Assembly (NCBI GenBank): GCA_040635515.1
Contig: JBEYHY010000003.1
Span: 620,001-684,000, forward strand
Direction: 5' to 3'
Length of the DNA stretch: 64,000 bases
Origin: Prauserella_A sp040635515
GTDB taxonomy: Bacteria > Actinomycetota > Actinomycetes > Mycobacteriales > Pseudonocardiaceae
The position numbers were made by a program, and so were the translations under genes. A model generated the notes under the pieces. It searched no databases. It had not been told where the DNA came from and worked only from the letters and a program-made list of their open reading frames with translations. Below, piece by piece: positions 7,005-15,873 of this stretch (its first letter is position 1; each line of letters begins with the position of its first letter).

Positions 7005-7839
7005 TTCCGGGCTCTCGAAGGACGCGGAGGTTCCCCGCGCGAAGCGGAGGACGCGTCGGCGGCGACCCGCTGTCCTCATCTGCCAGATCGCCGTCGCCGT
7101 GATCATCGTCGCGGGCTGGGAGTTGTGTGCCCGCACCGGGATCGTCGACGAGTTCTTCTTCTCCAAGCCGTCCGACATCGCGGAGCGGGTCGGGGAGTGG
7201 TTCTCCACCGGCATGATCTGGGAGCACCTTGAGGTCACGCTCGTCGAGGCGGGCCTGGCACTGGTGATCGGCGGCGTTCTGGGCCTGCTGATCGGATTCC
7301 TGCTGGCGAGGGTGGAGTTCATCGCCGCCGTCTTCGATCCCTACATCAAGATCCTCAACTCGCTGCCGAGGGTCGTGCTGGCGCCGATCTTCCTGCTGTG
7401 GTTCGGACTCGGCATCTGGTCCAAAGTGGCCTTCGGGGTCACGCTCGTGTTCTTCATCGTTTTCTTCAACACCTACCAAGGCGTTCGCGAGGTCGACAGG
7501 GTTCTTGTCGACAACGCGAGGATGCTGGGAGCCAAGGAAGGGCAGCTCGTCAGGCATGTACTGCTGCCGAGCGCGCTCACCTGGATTTTCTCCAGCCTGC
7601 ACATCAGTGTCGGGTTCGCCATCGTCGGCGCGGTCGTCGGGGAGTATCTCGGCGCGTCGAAGGGTGTCGGTTATCTGATCTCGCAGGCCGAGGGAACGCT
7701 CGACACGACGGGGGTGTTCACCGGCATGGTCGTGCTGTCCGTCGTGGTGCTCATCGTCGACGTCATCGTCAACAGGGTCGAACGCTATCTGCTGCGCTGG
7801 AAACCGGCGCGCGGCATGGACATCGCAGGAGGTCAATGA
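6973..7839 (+). CDS. ABC importer permease (SsuC/TauC type)
   Basis: A 288-aa membrane protein with a basic N-terminus (RRTRRRRPAVL) and about six transmembrane segments. The cytoplasmic EAA loop is visible as VDNARMLGAKEGQLVRHVLLPSA, which contacts the ATPase. It belongs to the BPD_transp_1 family of nitrate/sulfonate/taurine importers. The gene starts inside the ATPase gene and ends in an ATG/TGA junction with the binding-protein gene, so all subunits are translationally coupled. Confidence 0.92.
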   Translation: MSALRQDKRASSGLSKDAEVPRAKRRTRRRRPAVLICQIAVAVIIVAGWELCARTGIVDEFFFSKPSDIAERVGEWFSTGMIWEHLEVTLVEAGLALVIGGVLGLLIGFLLARVEFIAAVFDPYIKILNSLPRVVLAPIFLLWFGLGIWSKVAFGVTLVFFIVFFNTYQGVREVDRVLVDNARMLGAKEGQLVRHVLLPSALTWIFSSLHISVGFAIVGAVVGEYLGASKGVGYLISQAEGTLDTTGVFTGMVVLSVVVLIVDVIVNRVERYLLRWKPARGMDIAGGQ

Positions 7840-8876
7840 TGATCACAACGGTCAAGCGGGTGGTGGCGCCTTTGCTGGCGCTCGCGCTCGTGCTCAGCGC
7901 GTGCCAGGCGAAACCGGGGGAGAGGGCGGAAGGCGGAGAGCTCACCATCGGCATCGGCGGCCAGCCGCTGCTGGTGTATCTGCCGACGACACTTGCCCAG
8001 GAACTGGGGTACTACGAGGAGGCGGGCCTCAAGGTCAACCTCGAAGACCTGCAGGGTGGTTCGAAGGCGCTGCAAGCGTTGCAGGGCGGCAGCGTCGACG
8101 TGGTGAGCGGCTACTACGACCACGCGATCCAGATGGCGGCCAAGGACCGGGATGTGCGTTCCTTCGTGACCATGCTGCGGTATCCGTCCATCGTGCTGGC
8201 CGTGTCGCCCAAGGCGAGCAAGCCGATCGACTCGGTCGCCGATCTCGCCGGTGCCAACGTCGGTGTCACCGCGCCGGGGTCCTCCACCGACTTCTTCCTC
8301 AAGTACATGCTCGACAAGGAAGGTCTCGCCCCGGACGCGGCGACGGTGCAGGGCATCGGAGGTGACGCGGGCGCGGTCACGGCGATGGAGCAGGGCAGGG
8401 TCGACGCGGCGGTGATGATCGATCCGGCGTTCTCGTTGCTGGGCCAGCGGGTCGGCGAGGAGAACGTCAAGGTGCTCACCGACACCCGCACCGCGGAAGG
8501 CGTCCAGGAGGACTTCGGGGTGCCGACCTATCCCGCCGCGGTGCTGTACTCCACGGGAGCCTGGTTGGAGAACAACGAGGAGAACGCCCGCAAACTCGCC
8601 GGCGTGATCGTGAAGACACTGGAGTGGATCGATCAGCACTCCGCCGAGGAGATCGCCGACCGCATGCCCGCCGAGTACTCACAGGGCAACCGCGAGGTGT
8701 ACGTCGAATCGATTGCCAAGGCCAAGGACTCCTACTCCAAGGACGGGGTCATGCAGGCCGACGGCGCCGAGGCGGTCCGCTCCGTGCTGGCCCAGTTCGA
8801 CAAGGAGATCGCGGGCGCCGACATCGATCTCGCGGGCACCTACTCCAACGACTACCTGCCGGCGAAGGAGGGCTGA
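7839..8876 (+). CDS. ABC importer substrate-binding lipoprotein (SsuA/NMT1 type)
   Basis: A 345-aa lipoprotein with signal peptide VVAPLLALALVLSAC and lipobox LSAC, followed by an NMT1/SsuA-like periplasmic-binding fold (LTIGIGGQPLLVYLPTTLAQ, GYYEEAGLKVNLEDLQGG, GSVDVVSGYYDHAIQMA). ATG 7839 is chosen over ATG 7836 because the AGGAGGT site then has normal spacing. Family members bind sulfonates, nitrate or small aromatic or aliphatic acids. The adjoining CoA-transferase suggests a carboxylic acid, which is an inference. Confidence 0.9.
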   Translation: MITTVKRVVAPLLALALVLSACQAKPGERAEGGELTIGIGGQPLLVYLPTTLAQELGYYEEAGLKVNLEDLQGGSKALQALQGGSVDVVSGYYDHAIQMAAKDRDVRSFVTMLRYPSIVLAVSPKASKPIDSVADLAGANVGVTAPGSSTDFFLKYMLDKEGLAPDAATVQGIGGDAGAVTAMEQGRVDAAVMIDPAFSLLGQRVGEENVKVLTDTRTAEGVQEDFGVPTYPAAVLYSTGAWLENNEENARKLAGVIVKTLEWIDQHSAEEIADRMPAEYSQGNREVYVESIAKAKDSYSKDGVMQADGAEAVRSVLAQFDKEIAGADIDLAGTYSNDYLPAKEG

Positions 8877-10072
8877 TGCCCGGTCCGCTCGACGGGATCC
8901 GGGTACTCGAACTCGGCTCGTTCATCGCGGGCCCCTTCGCCTGCAGGCTGCTCGCCGACTTCGGCGCCGACGTGCTGAAGGTCGAACGGCCGGGCAGCGG
9001 TGACGAGCTGCGCCGCTGGCGCCGCCACGGCGACGAGGAGACCTCGTTGCTGTGGCGGGTGCTCGCCCGCAACAAACGGTCACTCGCCGTCGATCTGCGC
9101 GCGGATTCCGGCAGGAACCTGGTTCTCGACCTCGTCGAGCACTGCGACGTCGTGGTGGAGAACTTCCGGCCAGGCACGCTGGAGAAGCTGGGACTCGGGC
9201 CGGAGGTGCTTCGGGGACGCAGGAAAGACCTGGTGCTGGTGCGGGTGTCCGGCTTCGGGCAGACGGGCCCGCTGTCGGGGCAGGCGGGGTTCGGCGGGGT
9301 CGCCGAGGCGCTGGGCGGGCTCAGGGAGCTGACCGGGCATCCGGATCGGCCGCCCACGAGGGTGGGCATCTCGCTCGGCGATTCGCTCGCCGGGCTGCAC
9401 GCCGCGTTCGGAGCGGTGATGTCGCTGCTGGGCGGGGAGCGTGCCAACGAAGGTGGCGAGGAAGTCGATGTCGCCCTGTACGAGTCGGTGTTCAACCTCA
9501 TGGAGTCGCTCGTTCCCGACTACGACGTCCACGGCGTGCTGCCCGAGCGCTCGGGCAGCAGGGTCCCCGGTGCGGCGCCGTCGGGCAGCTTTGCCTGCTC
9601 CGGAGGGCAATGGGTGGTGATCGGAGGCAACGGGGATGCCATCTTTCCCCGGCTCATGAAGGCCATCGAGCGGCCCGACCTCGCCGCCGACCCCGAACTG
9701 GCCCGCAACGAGGGGCGCGTGCGGAGGGAAGACGAGCTGGACGCCGCGATCAGCGCGTGGACCGCCGCCAACGACATCGGCCACGTGCTGACCACGATGG
9801 CGGACAACGGGGTTCCGGCGGGACCGATCATGACCGCGGCCGACATCGTGGCGCACCCGCACTTCGCCGCGCGCGAGATGGTCACGAGCCAGCGGATCGG
9901 CGATCGCGACGTCGCGTTTCCCGGCGTGGTCCCCAAACTGGCGAGGCGGCCGGGCACGACGAGGTGGGCAGGTCCCGAACTCGGCCAGCACACCGAGGAA
10001 GTGCTCGGCGAACTGCTCGGGCTCGGCGGCGGGGACGTGAACGCGTTGCGCGAGCGGGGCGTTGTGGGCTGA
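8876..10072 (+). CDS. CaiB/BaiF (class III) CoA-transferase
   Basis: A 398-aa class III CoA-transferase. It opens with PGPLDGIRVLELGSFIAGPF and FGADVLKVERP, and has NKRSLAVDLR, VENFRPGTLEKLG and LVRVSGFGQTGPLSG. The family Asp nucleophile should fall in the SLGDSLAGLHAAFG region. It moves CoA between an acyl-CoA and a free carboxylic acid. ATG 8876 overlaps the binding-protein stop (ATGA), so it is the last gene of the IclR-ABC operon and may activate the imported acid. Length is normal for the family. Confidence 0.92.
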   Translation: MPGPLDGIRVLELGSFIAGPFACRLLADFGADVLKVERPGSGDELRRWRRHGDEETSLLWRVLARNKRSLAVDLRADSGRNLVLDLVEHCDVVVENFRPGTLEKLGLGPEVLRGRRKDLVLVRVSGFGQTGPLSGQAGFGGVAEALGGLRELTGHPDRPPTRVGISLGDSLAGLHAAFGAVMSLLGGERANEGGEEVDVALYESVFNLMESLVPDYDVHGVLPERSGSRVPGAAPSGSFACSGGQWVVIGGNGDAIFPRLMKAIERPDLAADPELARNEGRVRREDELDAAISAWTAANDIGHVLTTMADNGVPAGPIMTAADIVAHPHFAAREMVTSQRIGDRDVAFPGVVPKLARRPGTTRWAGPELGQHTEEVLGELLGLGGGDVNALRERGVVG

Positions 10073-10079
10073 GGTGGTG

Positions 10080-10107
10080 CCGGTGCGCGGAAAGATCCGC
10101 GCACCGG
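10080..10107. terminator. Terminator between the CoA-transferase and asnB (convergent)
   Basis: A 10-bp perfect inverted repeat CCGGTGCGCG (10080-10089) / CGCGCACCGG (10098-10107) with an 8-nt loop lies between two convergent genes, 7 nt after one stop and 8 nt before the other. Confidence 0.75.
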
Positions 10108-10115
10108 CGTGCGGT

Positions 10116-12044
10116 TCAGAGTTTGACCGGGTACTGCGGCTCGGGGATCTCCGGCTTGATCCGGTTCTCGATGAAGATGCCGTGCCACAGCATGAAGACC
10201 AGTAGCGCCCATAGCCGCCTGCTGTGGTCGAGCGTGCCCTGTCTGTGCTCGTCGAGCAGAGCTTGCACGGCGGTCTTGTCGAGCAGGTGACCCGTCTGCG
10301 AATCGGCGATGATGCCGCGCGCCCAGTCGTACATCTCGTCGCGCAGCCAGGCGCGCACGGGAACGGGGAAGCCCAGCTTGCGGCGGTTCAGCACGTGCGA
10401 GGGCACGATCTCGGCGAGCGCGCGGCGAAGCGCGTACTTCGTGGTCTCCTTGGTGATCTTTTCCTCAAGCGGGATCGTGGTCGCCGCGCGGAAGACCTCG
10501 CTGTCGAGGAAGGGCACTCGCAGTTCGAGCGAGTTGGCCATCGTCACCTTGTCGGCCTTGACGAGGATGTCGCCACGCAGCCAGGTGAACAGGTCGACGT
10601 GCTGCATGCGGGCGACGGGATCCCAGCCCTCGGAGAGCCGGTACCACGGTGCCGTCACGTCCTGATGGCCGACGCCCTCGGTGAACGTGCGCAGCACGCG
10701 CCGGAGCTGGTCGTCGCGGAAGATGCGCGCGTTGCCGTAGTAGCGCTCCTCCAGCGTGAGCGCGCCCCTGCGGAGCAGGTCCTTGCCGCGGGTGCCCTCC
10801 GGGATCTTCGTGGACACCTTGCCGAGCAGCTTGCGTACGCCGCCGGGCACCTTCTCGAACGGCGCGAGCGACAGTGGCTCCCGGTAGATCGTGTAGCCGC
10901 CGAACAGCTCGTCGGAACCCTCGCCGGAGAGCACGACCTTCACGTGTTTGCGGGCCTCGCGGGCGATGAACCACAGCGGAATCAGCGCCGGATCGGCGAC
11001 CGGATCGTCGAGATACCAGACGATCAGCGGCAGTGTGTCCATCATCTCGTCGGCGGTCACCGTGCGGACGATGTGCTTGACGCCGATCGCGGCCGCCGAC
11101 TCGGCGGCGACGTCGACCTCCGAGTAACCCTCCCGCTCGAACCCGGTCGTGAACGTGATCAGGTTGGGGTTGTGTTCCTTGGCCAGCGCGGCGATCGCGG
11201 TCGAGTCGATACCGCCGGAAAGAAACGAACCGACGGTGACGTCGGCGCGCATGTGCTTGGCGACGGAGTCTCGCATCGCGTCGGCGATGTCCTTGTACAG
11301 CGCGTTCGCCTGCGCGGGGCCGTTGACGGGCTTCGGGCGGAACTCGGGGTAGAAGTAGCGCTCGATGTCGAGCTCGCCGCCGGGGCTGACGGTGAACGAC
11401 GTGCCGGACTCGATCCTCCTGATCCCCGTGTGCAGCGATTCCGGCTCCGGCACGTACTGCAGGACCAGATAGTGCTGCAGCGCGGTGCGGTCGAGTTCCT
11501 CCTCGACACCGAGCGTTTCGGAGAGGTCGAGCAGGCTCTTCTTCTCGCTGGCGAAAGCGATCCCGCCGGAGCCGGAGGAGTAGTACAGCGGCTTGATCCC
11601 GAATGGATCGCGCGCGCCGAAGACCGTTTTCCGCTCGGAATCCCAGATCAGGAACGCGAACATGCCCCTGAGCCTGCTGACCGCTGACGAGCCCCAGTGG
11701 TGGTAGGCGGCGACGATCGCCTCGGTGTCGCCCTCTGTGGCGAACTTCGCACCGAACTGCTCGGCCAATTCCTCGCGCAGTTCGAGGTAGTTGTAGATCT
11801 CGCCGTTGAAGTTGATCGTGTAGCGGTGGGGGTTCTCGGGAGGACCCCAGGTCAGCGGCTGGTGCGAGTGTTCGACGTCGATGATGGCGAGCCGGTTGAA
11901 CCCGTAGACGACCTCGCCCTCGGCCCAGGTGTCGGTCTCGTCGGGGCCACGATGGCGCTGGCAGTGCAGGGCACTTCCAACGGCTGAACGAGCGTTCGCA
12001 GCGTCATTTTCACTGGCGCACACCAGTCCGAGCAGGCCGCACAC
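10116..12044 (-). CDS. asnB: Asparagine synthase (glutamine-hydrolysing)
   Basis: A 642-aa class B asparagine synthetase. The chain begins M-C-GLLGLV, so Cys2 is the N-terminal nucleophile that hydrolyses glutamine after Met removal. The glutaminase domain shows HRGPDETD and FNGEIYNYLELREEL; the synthase domain has the PP-loop SFLSGGIDSTAIAAL and later LSGEGSDELFGGY. The GTG start is fixed by the catalytic Cys. Mycobacterial asnB (Rv2201) lies next to ctaC in the same divergent arrangement and is linked to amidation of wall precursors; that role here is inferred by synteny. Confidence 0.95.
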   Translation of the reverse strand: MCGLLGLVCASENDAANARSAVGSALHCQRHRGPDETDTWAEGEVVYGFNRLAIIDVEHSHQPLTWGPPENPHRYTINFNGEIYNYLELREELAEQFGAKFATEGDTEAIVAAYHHWGSSAVSRLRGMFAFLIWDSERKTVFGARDPFGIKPLYYSSGSGGIAFASEKKSLLDLSETLGVEEELDRTALQHYLVLQYVPEPESLHTGIRRIESGTSFTVSPGGELDIERYFYPEFRPKPVNGPAQANALYKDIADAMRDSVAKHMRADVTVGSFLSGGIDSTAIAALAKEHNPNLITFTTGFEREGYSEVDVAAESAAAIGVKHIVRTVTADEMMDTLPLIVWYLDDPVADPALIPLWFIAREARKHVKVVLSGEGSDELFGGYTIYREPLSLAPFEKVPGGVRKLLGKVSTKIPEGTRGKDLLRRGALTLEERYYGNARIFRDDQLRRVLRTFTEGVGHQDVTAPWYRLSEGWDPVARMQHVDLFTWLRGDILVKADKVTMANSLELRVPFLDSEVFRAATTIPLEEKITKETTKYALRRALAEIVPSHVLNRRKLGFPVPVRAWLRDEMYDWARGIIADSQTGHLLDKTAVQALLDEHRQGTLDHSRRLWALLVFMLWHGIFIENRIKPEIPEPQYPVKL

Positions 12045-12213
12045 GCGTCTTCACACACCTTTTCCGGTCGTCGTCGGTGTTCGAAGTCGCAAGTATGTGG
12101 CAAGGGCGGCGGGGTTCGCTCGTTGGGGCGCGGCCATACCCCTTGGACAGCGAGGCTCCATATCTCAGCTAGGCTCCCGCTGTCAGAAAGATCGGGCGAG
12201 GAGGCATCGCGGA

Positions 12214-13158
12214 GTGGGCGTCACTAAGCGCACCCCGGGTTCACGACCGGGCAAGGTCGCCAAAATTGCCGCACTCGCCGGGCTGGTCGCCATCACGGCG
12301 ACCGGATGCTCCGGCGAAGACGTGCTGCGGTTCGGCTGGCCGGAAGGCGTCACACCGGAGGCCGACCACATGCGCACGCTGTGGACGTGGACGGTCGTCG
12401 CGGCATTGGCCGTCGGTGTTCTCGTATGGGGCCTGATTTTCTGGACCGTCGCGTTCCACCGGAAGAAGAAGGGCTCGACGGAGGCACTGCCCCGGCAGTT
12501 CCAGTACAACGTGCCACTCGAACTCTTCTGTGTGGTCGTTCCCGTCGTCATGGTGTGCGTGCTGTTCTTCTTCACCGCCACCACGGAGAGCAAGGTTCTC
12601 GCCAAGGAACCCGACCCCGACGTGACCGTCGACGTGATCGGATTCCAGTGGAACTGGGAGTTCGCCTACCCCGACTCCGAGACCCCCGAGGGTCAGCCGG
12701 TCTCGACGGTCGGCAGCTCGAACGAGATCCCGCTGCTGGTTCTCCCGACCGACAGGGTGATCCAGTACAACCTGCGGTCGACGGACGTCATTCACTCGTT
12801 CTGGGTGCCGGAGTTCAACTTCAAGAGGGACGTCATCCCGTTCCCGGAGAAGAACAACCAGGACAACGCCTTCCAGAACACCATCGACCAGGAAGGTGCC
12901 TTCGTCGGCCGCTGCGCCGAGCTGTGCGGCACCTACCACGCGATGATGAACTTCGAGGTGCGCGCGCTCTCGCCCGACAAGTTCGACCGCTACATGGAGC
13001 TGCGGACGCAGGTCAATGAGCAGACGGGTCAGCTCAACACCGCTGCGGAAGCGTTGGGCACCATGCAGGATGAAGGCTGTGGCGAGCTGTGCAGCCCGAC
13101 CGCGACGACCACGCAGCCGTTTGCGACCGACCGCACCGTGCGGACCTCCACCGGCTGA
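12214..13158 (+). CDS. ctaC: Cytochrome c oxidase subunit II
   Basis: A 314-aa subunit II of the aa3 oxidase. The N-terminus carries a lipoprotein-like signal ending ITATGC, then two transmembrane helices (about residues 55-80 and 100-125) and an extracytoplasmic cupredoxin domain. The CuA site is visible as C234-AEL-C238-GTYHAMM, and IGFQWNWEF is the electron-entry aromatic patch. GTG 12214 follows a GAGGAGG site by 9 nt. It receives electrons from the QcrC haem in the bcc-aa3 supercomplex. ctaF follows after 70 bp; the catalytic subunit gene ctaD is not in this window. Confidence 0.95.
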   Translation: MGVTKRTPGSRPGKVAKIAALAGLVAITATGCSGEDVLRFGWPEGVTPEADHMRTLWTWTVVAALAVGVLVWGLIFWTVAFHRKKKGSTEALPRQFQYNVPLELFCVVVPVVMVCVLFFFTATTESKVLAKEPDPDVTVDVIGFQWNWEFAYPDSETPEGQPVSTVGSSNEIPLLVLPTDRVIQYNLRSTDVIHSFWVPEFNFKRDVIPFPEKNNQDNAFQNTIDQEGAFVGRCAELCGTYHAMMNFEVRALSPDKFDRYMELRTQVNEQTGQLNTAAEALGTMQDEGCGELCSPTATTTQPFATDRTVRTSTG

Positions 13159-13228
13159 GGCCGGGCGGGTTCCAGCGGAGGGTTTTCAGAGTGAGCCATA
13201 AGACAGTGAGATCGGTGAGGACGCGTTC

Positions 13229-13645
13229 ATGAAGGTCGAAGCCCGGATTTTCGACATCGTCACGGTCTTTGCTTTCCTCGTAGCGATCGTCTACGCGGTG
13301 ATGACGGGGACGATGACCCATGACGGTGTCGAGCCCATCGGCACGGTGGCGCTGCTCCTCACCGGTTCACTCGCGTTCCTCGTCGGTAGTTACTTCCGTT
13401 TCGTCGCGCGGCGGATCGAGACGCGGCCCGAGGACAACGAGGAGGCCGAGATCAGCGATGGTGCCGGTGAGCTGGGCTTCTTCAGCCCCGGCAGCTACTG
13501 GCCGGTCGCGCTCGCCGCGGCTGCCGCGGCGACGGGCCTCGGGCTCGCGTTCTTCCAGATCTGGCTGATCGTCCTTGCCGGTGTCGCGGTGCTGATCGCC
13601 ATCGGCGGCCTCGTGTTCGAGTACCACACCGGACCGAGCCACTAG
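13229..13645 (+). CDS. ctaF: Cytochrome c oxidase subunit IV (actinobacterial)
   Basis: A 138-aa membrane protein of the actinobacterial cytochrome c oxidase subunit 4 family: MKVEARIFDIVTVFAFLVAI, about four transmembrane helices, and an acidic loop RPEDNEEAEISDGAGELGFFSPGSYWP before the last two helices. In the mycobacterial supercomplex this subunit packs against CtaC and CtaE. It shares an operon with ctaC, as in M. tuberculosis (Rv2199c-Rv2200c). Confidence 0.92.
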   Translation: MKVEARIFDIVTVFAFLVAIVYAVMTGTMTHDGVEPIGTVALLLTGSLAFLVGSYFRFVARRIETRPEDNEEAEISDGAGELGFFSPGSYWPVALAAAAAATGLGLAFFQIWLIVLAGVAVLIAIGGLVFEYHTGPSH

Positions 13646-13657
13646 GTTTCACCAGCT

Positions 13658-13681
13658 CCCGGCACAGTCGGCCGGGTCTTT
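13658..13681 (+). terminator. Terminator after ctaCF
   Basis: CCCGGC (13658-13663) pairs with GCCGGG (13671-13676) and is followed by TCTTTT, giving a short rho-independent terminator 13 nt after the ctaF stop. Confidence 0.65.
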
Positions 13682-13692
13682 TGGGTGCACAA

Positions 13693-13733
13693 GGGCCTCC
13701 CTCGCACGTGCTTCGGCACAGCGGGGGAGGCCC
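13693..13733 (-). terminator. Terminator of the EamA-type transporter gene
   Basis: GGGCCTCCC (13693-13701) pairs with GGGAGGCCC (13725-13733). An inner GTGC-TTCG-GCAC tetraloop hairpin (13708-13719) extends the structure. It lies just downstream of the minus-strand stop at 13751. Confidence 0.65.
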
Positions 13734-13750
13734 TTCCTCGTGCGGGGGTC

Positions 13751-14668
13751 TCAGCGCTTGCGCCGCGGTGCCATGGCCGCCCCGAGCACGATGACCATGC
13801 CGATGCCCTCGGTGAGCGAGATCCGGTGGCCGAAGGCGAGTACGTCCACGACAACGGCGACCACGGGGTACAGGTACGACAGCACGGCCACCGTGATTGT
13901 CGGAAGCTTGCCGATGCTGCCGTACATGAGCACGTACAGCAGGGCGGTGTGCACGGTTCCCAGCAGCAGCAACCACAGCAGGCTTCCCATGTCGCCGGGA
14001 AGCGGGGTGAATGCCAGAGCGGGCGCCAGCAGTACCGCTCCGGTGCAGAGCTGGATGGCGGCGAGAAGGTGGGGCCGGATGTGGCTGAGCTGCTTGGCCA
14101 CGAGCGAGGCCCCCGCGTACAGCGCGGCCGCGCCGAGCGCCAGCGCGATACCGCTCAGCCGGACCGGCTGCCCCTCGGCGCCTCCGGCCCCGACTGAGAT
14201 CAAGGCGACACCACCGAAAGCCAGTAGTGCCCGCACGACGTGCCCTTTGGCGAGTTTTTCCCTCAGTACCACCGCCGCGAGACCGAGTAGCAGCAGCGGC
14301 TGCGTGTGGTAGACGACGGTGCTCACCGAGATCGATGACAGCGCGTAGGAGGCGAACAGCAGCACCCAGTTGCCGACGAGCATGATCCCGCCGAAGCAGG
14401 CGAGCAGCAGATCGCGGCGGGACAACCGCAGCGCGCTGGGGTGAAGCCAGCCTCGGGCGGCGCACCAGGCGACGAGGAGCAGGCCGCCGACGAGGCAGCG
14501 GGCGAACGCGACGGCGGGTGCCGCGGCTCCGCTGGCGACGACGACCGCGCCGATGGTGCCCGACAGAGCCATCGCCGTCGACCACTGCGCCACCGCCGTC
14601 CGGTGTGCCGGTTCCGCCGCTGGCAGAGGGTGCTTGAGCCGCATCGTGTTCGGTGGGGTCGATGTCAT
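13751..14668 (-). CDS. EamA/DMT-family transporter
   Basis: A 305-aa drug/metabolite transporter with ten predicted membrane segments in two EamA repeats (VARCLVGGLLLVAW, SISVSTVVYHTQPLLLLGLA, and the second-half LLWLLLLGTVHTALLYVLMYG followed by LSYLYPVVAVVVDVLAFG). ATG 14668 is chosen over an upstream start at 14743 because the extra residues are Cys/His-rich, unlike the family, and would overlap the divergent promoter. The divergent GlxA-like regulator at 14751 probably controls it. Substrate unknown; relatives export amino acids or metabolites. Confidence 0.85.
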   Translation of the reverse strand: MTSTPPNTMRLKHPLPAAEPAHRTAVAQWSTAMALSGTIGAVVVASGAAAPAVAFARCLVGGLLLVAWCAARGWLHPSALRLSRRDLLLACFGGIMLVGNWVLLFASYALSSISVSTVVYHTQPLLLLGLAAVVLREKLAKGHVVRALLAFGGVALISVGAGGAEGQPVRLSGIALALGAAALYAGASLVAKQLSHIRPHLLAAIQLCTGAVLLAPALAFTPLPGDMGSLLWLLLLGTVHTALLYVLMYGSIGKLPTITVAVLSYLYPVVAVVVDVLAFGHRISLTEGIGMVIVLGAAMAPRRKR

Positions 14669-14678
14669 GCGGACTAGC

Positions 14679-14697
14679 TTCCGCCTCGCGGGCGGAA
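14679..14697. promoter_or_regulatory. Inverted repeat between the transporter and GlxA-like genes
   Basis: TTCCGCC-TCGCG-GGCGGAA is a perfect 7-bp dyad in the 82-bp region between divergent starts. It is a candidate operator for the AraC-type regulator, or a hairpin in the transporter leader. Confidence 0.4.
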
Positions 14698-14750
14698 TCA
14701 ACGAGTGGCAGTAATGACATCGAGCGCAAAACTTGTGACACACTCGGAGC

Positions 14751-15719
14751 GTGTCCGGTAAAGAGGTGAACAGCGTCGCGGTGCTGGTGGCCGATGCGGT
14801 CTCCCCGTTCGAACTGGGGGTCGCCTGCGAGGTCTTCGGTACCGACAGGGCCGCCTACGGGATGCGGGGCTGGGACTTCGCGGTGTGCTCACCGGATGGT
14901 GCGCCCGTGCGAACCTGGTCCGGTTTCGACATCACCAACCTGTCCACAATGGAGTTCGCGGAATCGGCCGACCTGCTGATCGTGCCGACCTGTGCGCCCA
15001 GGAGCGAGCCACCGCCGTTGCCGCTGCTTGAGGCGTTGCGGCGGGGCCGAGAACGCGGCGCCATGATCGCGGGGTTCTGCGCGGGAGTGTTCTCGCTTGG
15101 CTACGCGGGGCTGCTCGACGGCAGGCGCTGCACCGTGCACTGGATCTACGAGAAGGACTTCGTGCGGCGATTTCCGTCGGCGCTCGTCGACTCCACCGCG
15201 TTGTATGTCGAGGACGACGGGGTTTTCACCAGCGCGGGCACGGTCGCGGCCGTCGACCTCTGCCTCCACGTCGTGCGCAGGGTTCGGGGGCTGGAGGCCG
15301 CGACCGCACTCGCGCGGCGCATGGTCGCGGCGCCGCACCGGGTCGGCGGTCAGGCACAGTTCGTCGTCGCGCCGGTCCCGCCGGCCGAGGCGAAGGACGA
15401 CGCCGTGCTCGCCGAGGCGCTGGAGTGGGTCGAGCGGCGGCTCGACCAGCCGGTGACCGTCGCGGAACTGGCGAGGCGAACGGGACTTGGCCAGCGGTCG
15501 TTCCTGCGCAGGTTCGCCGCGGCGACCGGAACGACGCCCCACCGCTGGCTCACCGAGCGGCGCCTCGACCGCGCGCAGGGACTACTCGAAGCCAGCGCTC
15601 TTTCCATCGACGAGATCGCCGTGGCCTGTGGTTATTCCTCGGCGGCCGCGCTGCGTCACCAGTTCACCAAGCTGCGGGGAACCTCGCCGAGCGGTTACCG
15701 CAAGACCTTCGCGGGGTGA
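14751..15719 (+). CDS. GlxA-type AraC-family transcriptional regulator
   Basis: A 322-aa regulator with an N-terminal DJ-1/PfpI-like domain (residues about 7-190: VAVLVADAVSPFELGVACEVFG, then GAMIAGFCAGVFSLGYAGLLDGR, whose Cys aligns with the DJ-1 nucleophile elbow) and a C-terminal AraC double helix-turn-helix (about 220-320: TVAELARRTGLGQRSFLRRF and SIDEIAVACGYSSAAALRHQF). GTG 14751 and GTG 14766 are both possible starts. It is divergent from the EamA transporter gene and probably its regulator. Confidence 0.9.
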   Translation: MSGKEVNSVAVLVADAVSPFELGVACEVFGTDRAAYGMRGWDFAVCSPDGAPVRTWSGFDITNLSTMEFAESADLLIVPTCAPRSEPPPLPLLEALRRGRERGAMIAGFCAGVFSLGYAGLLDGRRCTVHWIYEKDFVRRFPSALVDSTALYVEDDGVFTSAGTVAAVDLCLHVVRRVRGLEAATALARRMVAAPHRVGGQAQFVVAPVPPAEAKDDAVLAEALEWVERRLDQPVTVAELARRTGLGQRSFLRRFAAATGTTPHRWLTERRLDRAQGLLEASALSIDEIAVACGYSSAAALRHQFTKLRGTSPSGYRKTFAG

Positions 15720-15836
15720 GCATCAGTGATGTCGGCTGTTCTGGGCACTTGCCGTCGAGCACGGTGTCGGCGGGTGTTCGTTCGACAGCGACTTCGCCAG
15801 GTTTGAGGTGTCCTGGTTTCATCTCGTGCTCGGCCG

Positions 15837-15868
15837 GGGACGGCGGCAAAAGTAGGGCACGCCGTCCC
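15837..15868. terminator. Terminator between the GlxA-like gene and trpD (convergent)
   Basis: GGGACGGCG (15837-15845) and CGCCGTCCC (15860-15868) form a 9-bp stem just before the trpD stop at 15874. It can stop transcription from either side. Confidence 0.6.
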
Positions 15869-15873
15869 GGCGG

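Noticed and set aside
10224..11687. 487-aa plus-strand frame opposite asnB
   Set aside because: Shadow of asnB; no recognised domains, and asnB is complete.
12141..12176. TTGGAC...TAGGCT as a ctaC promoter
   Set aside because: The spacer is 21 bp, too long for a standard promoter without an activator. Not listed as a feature.
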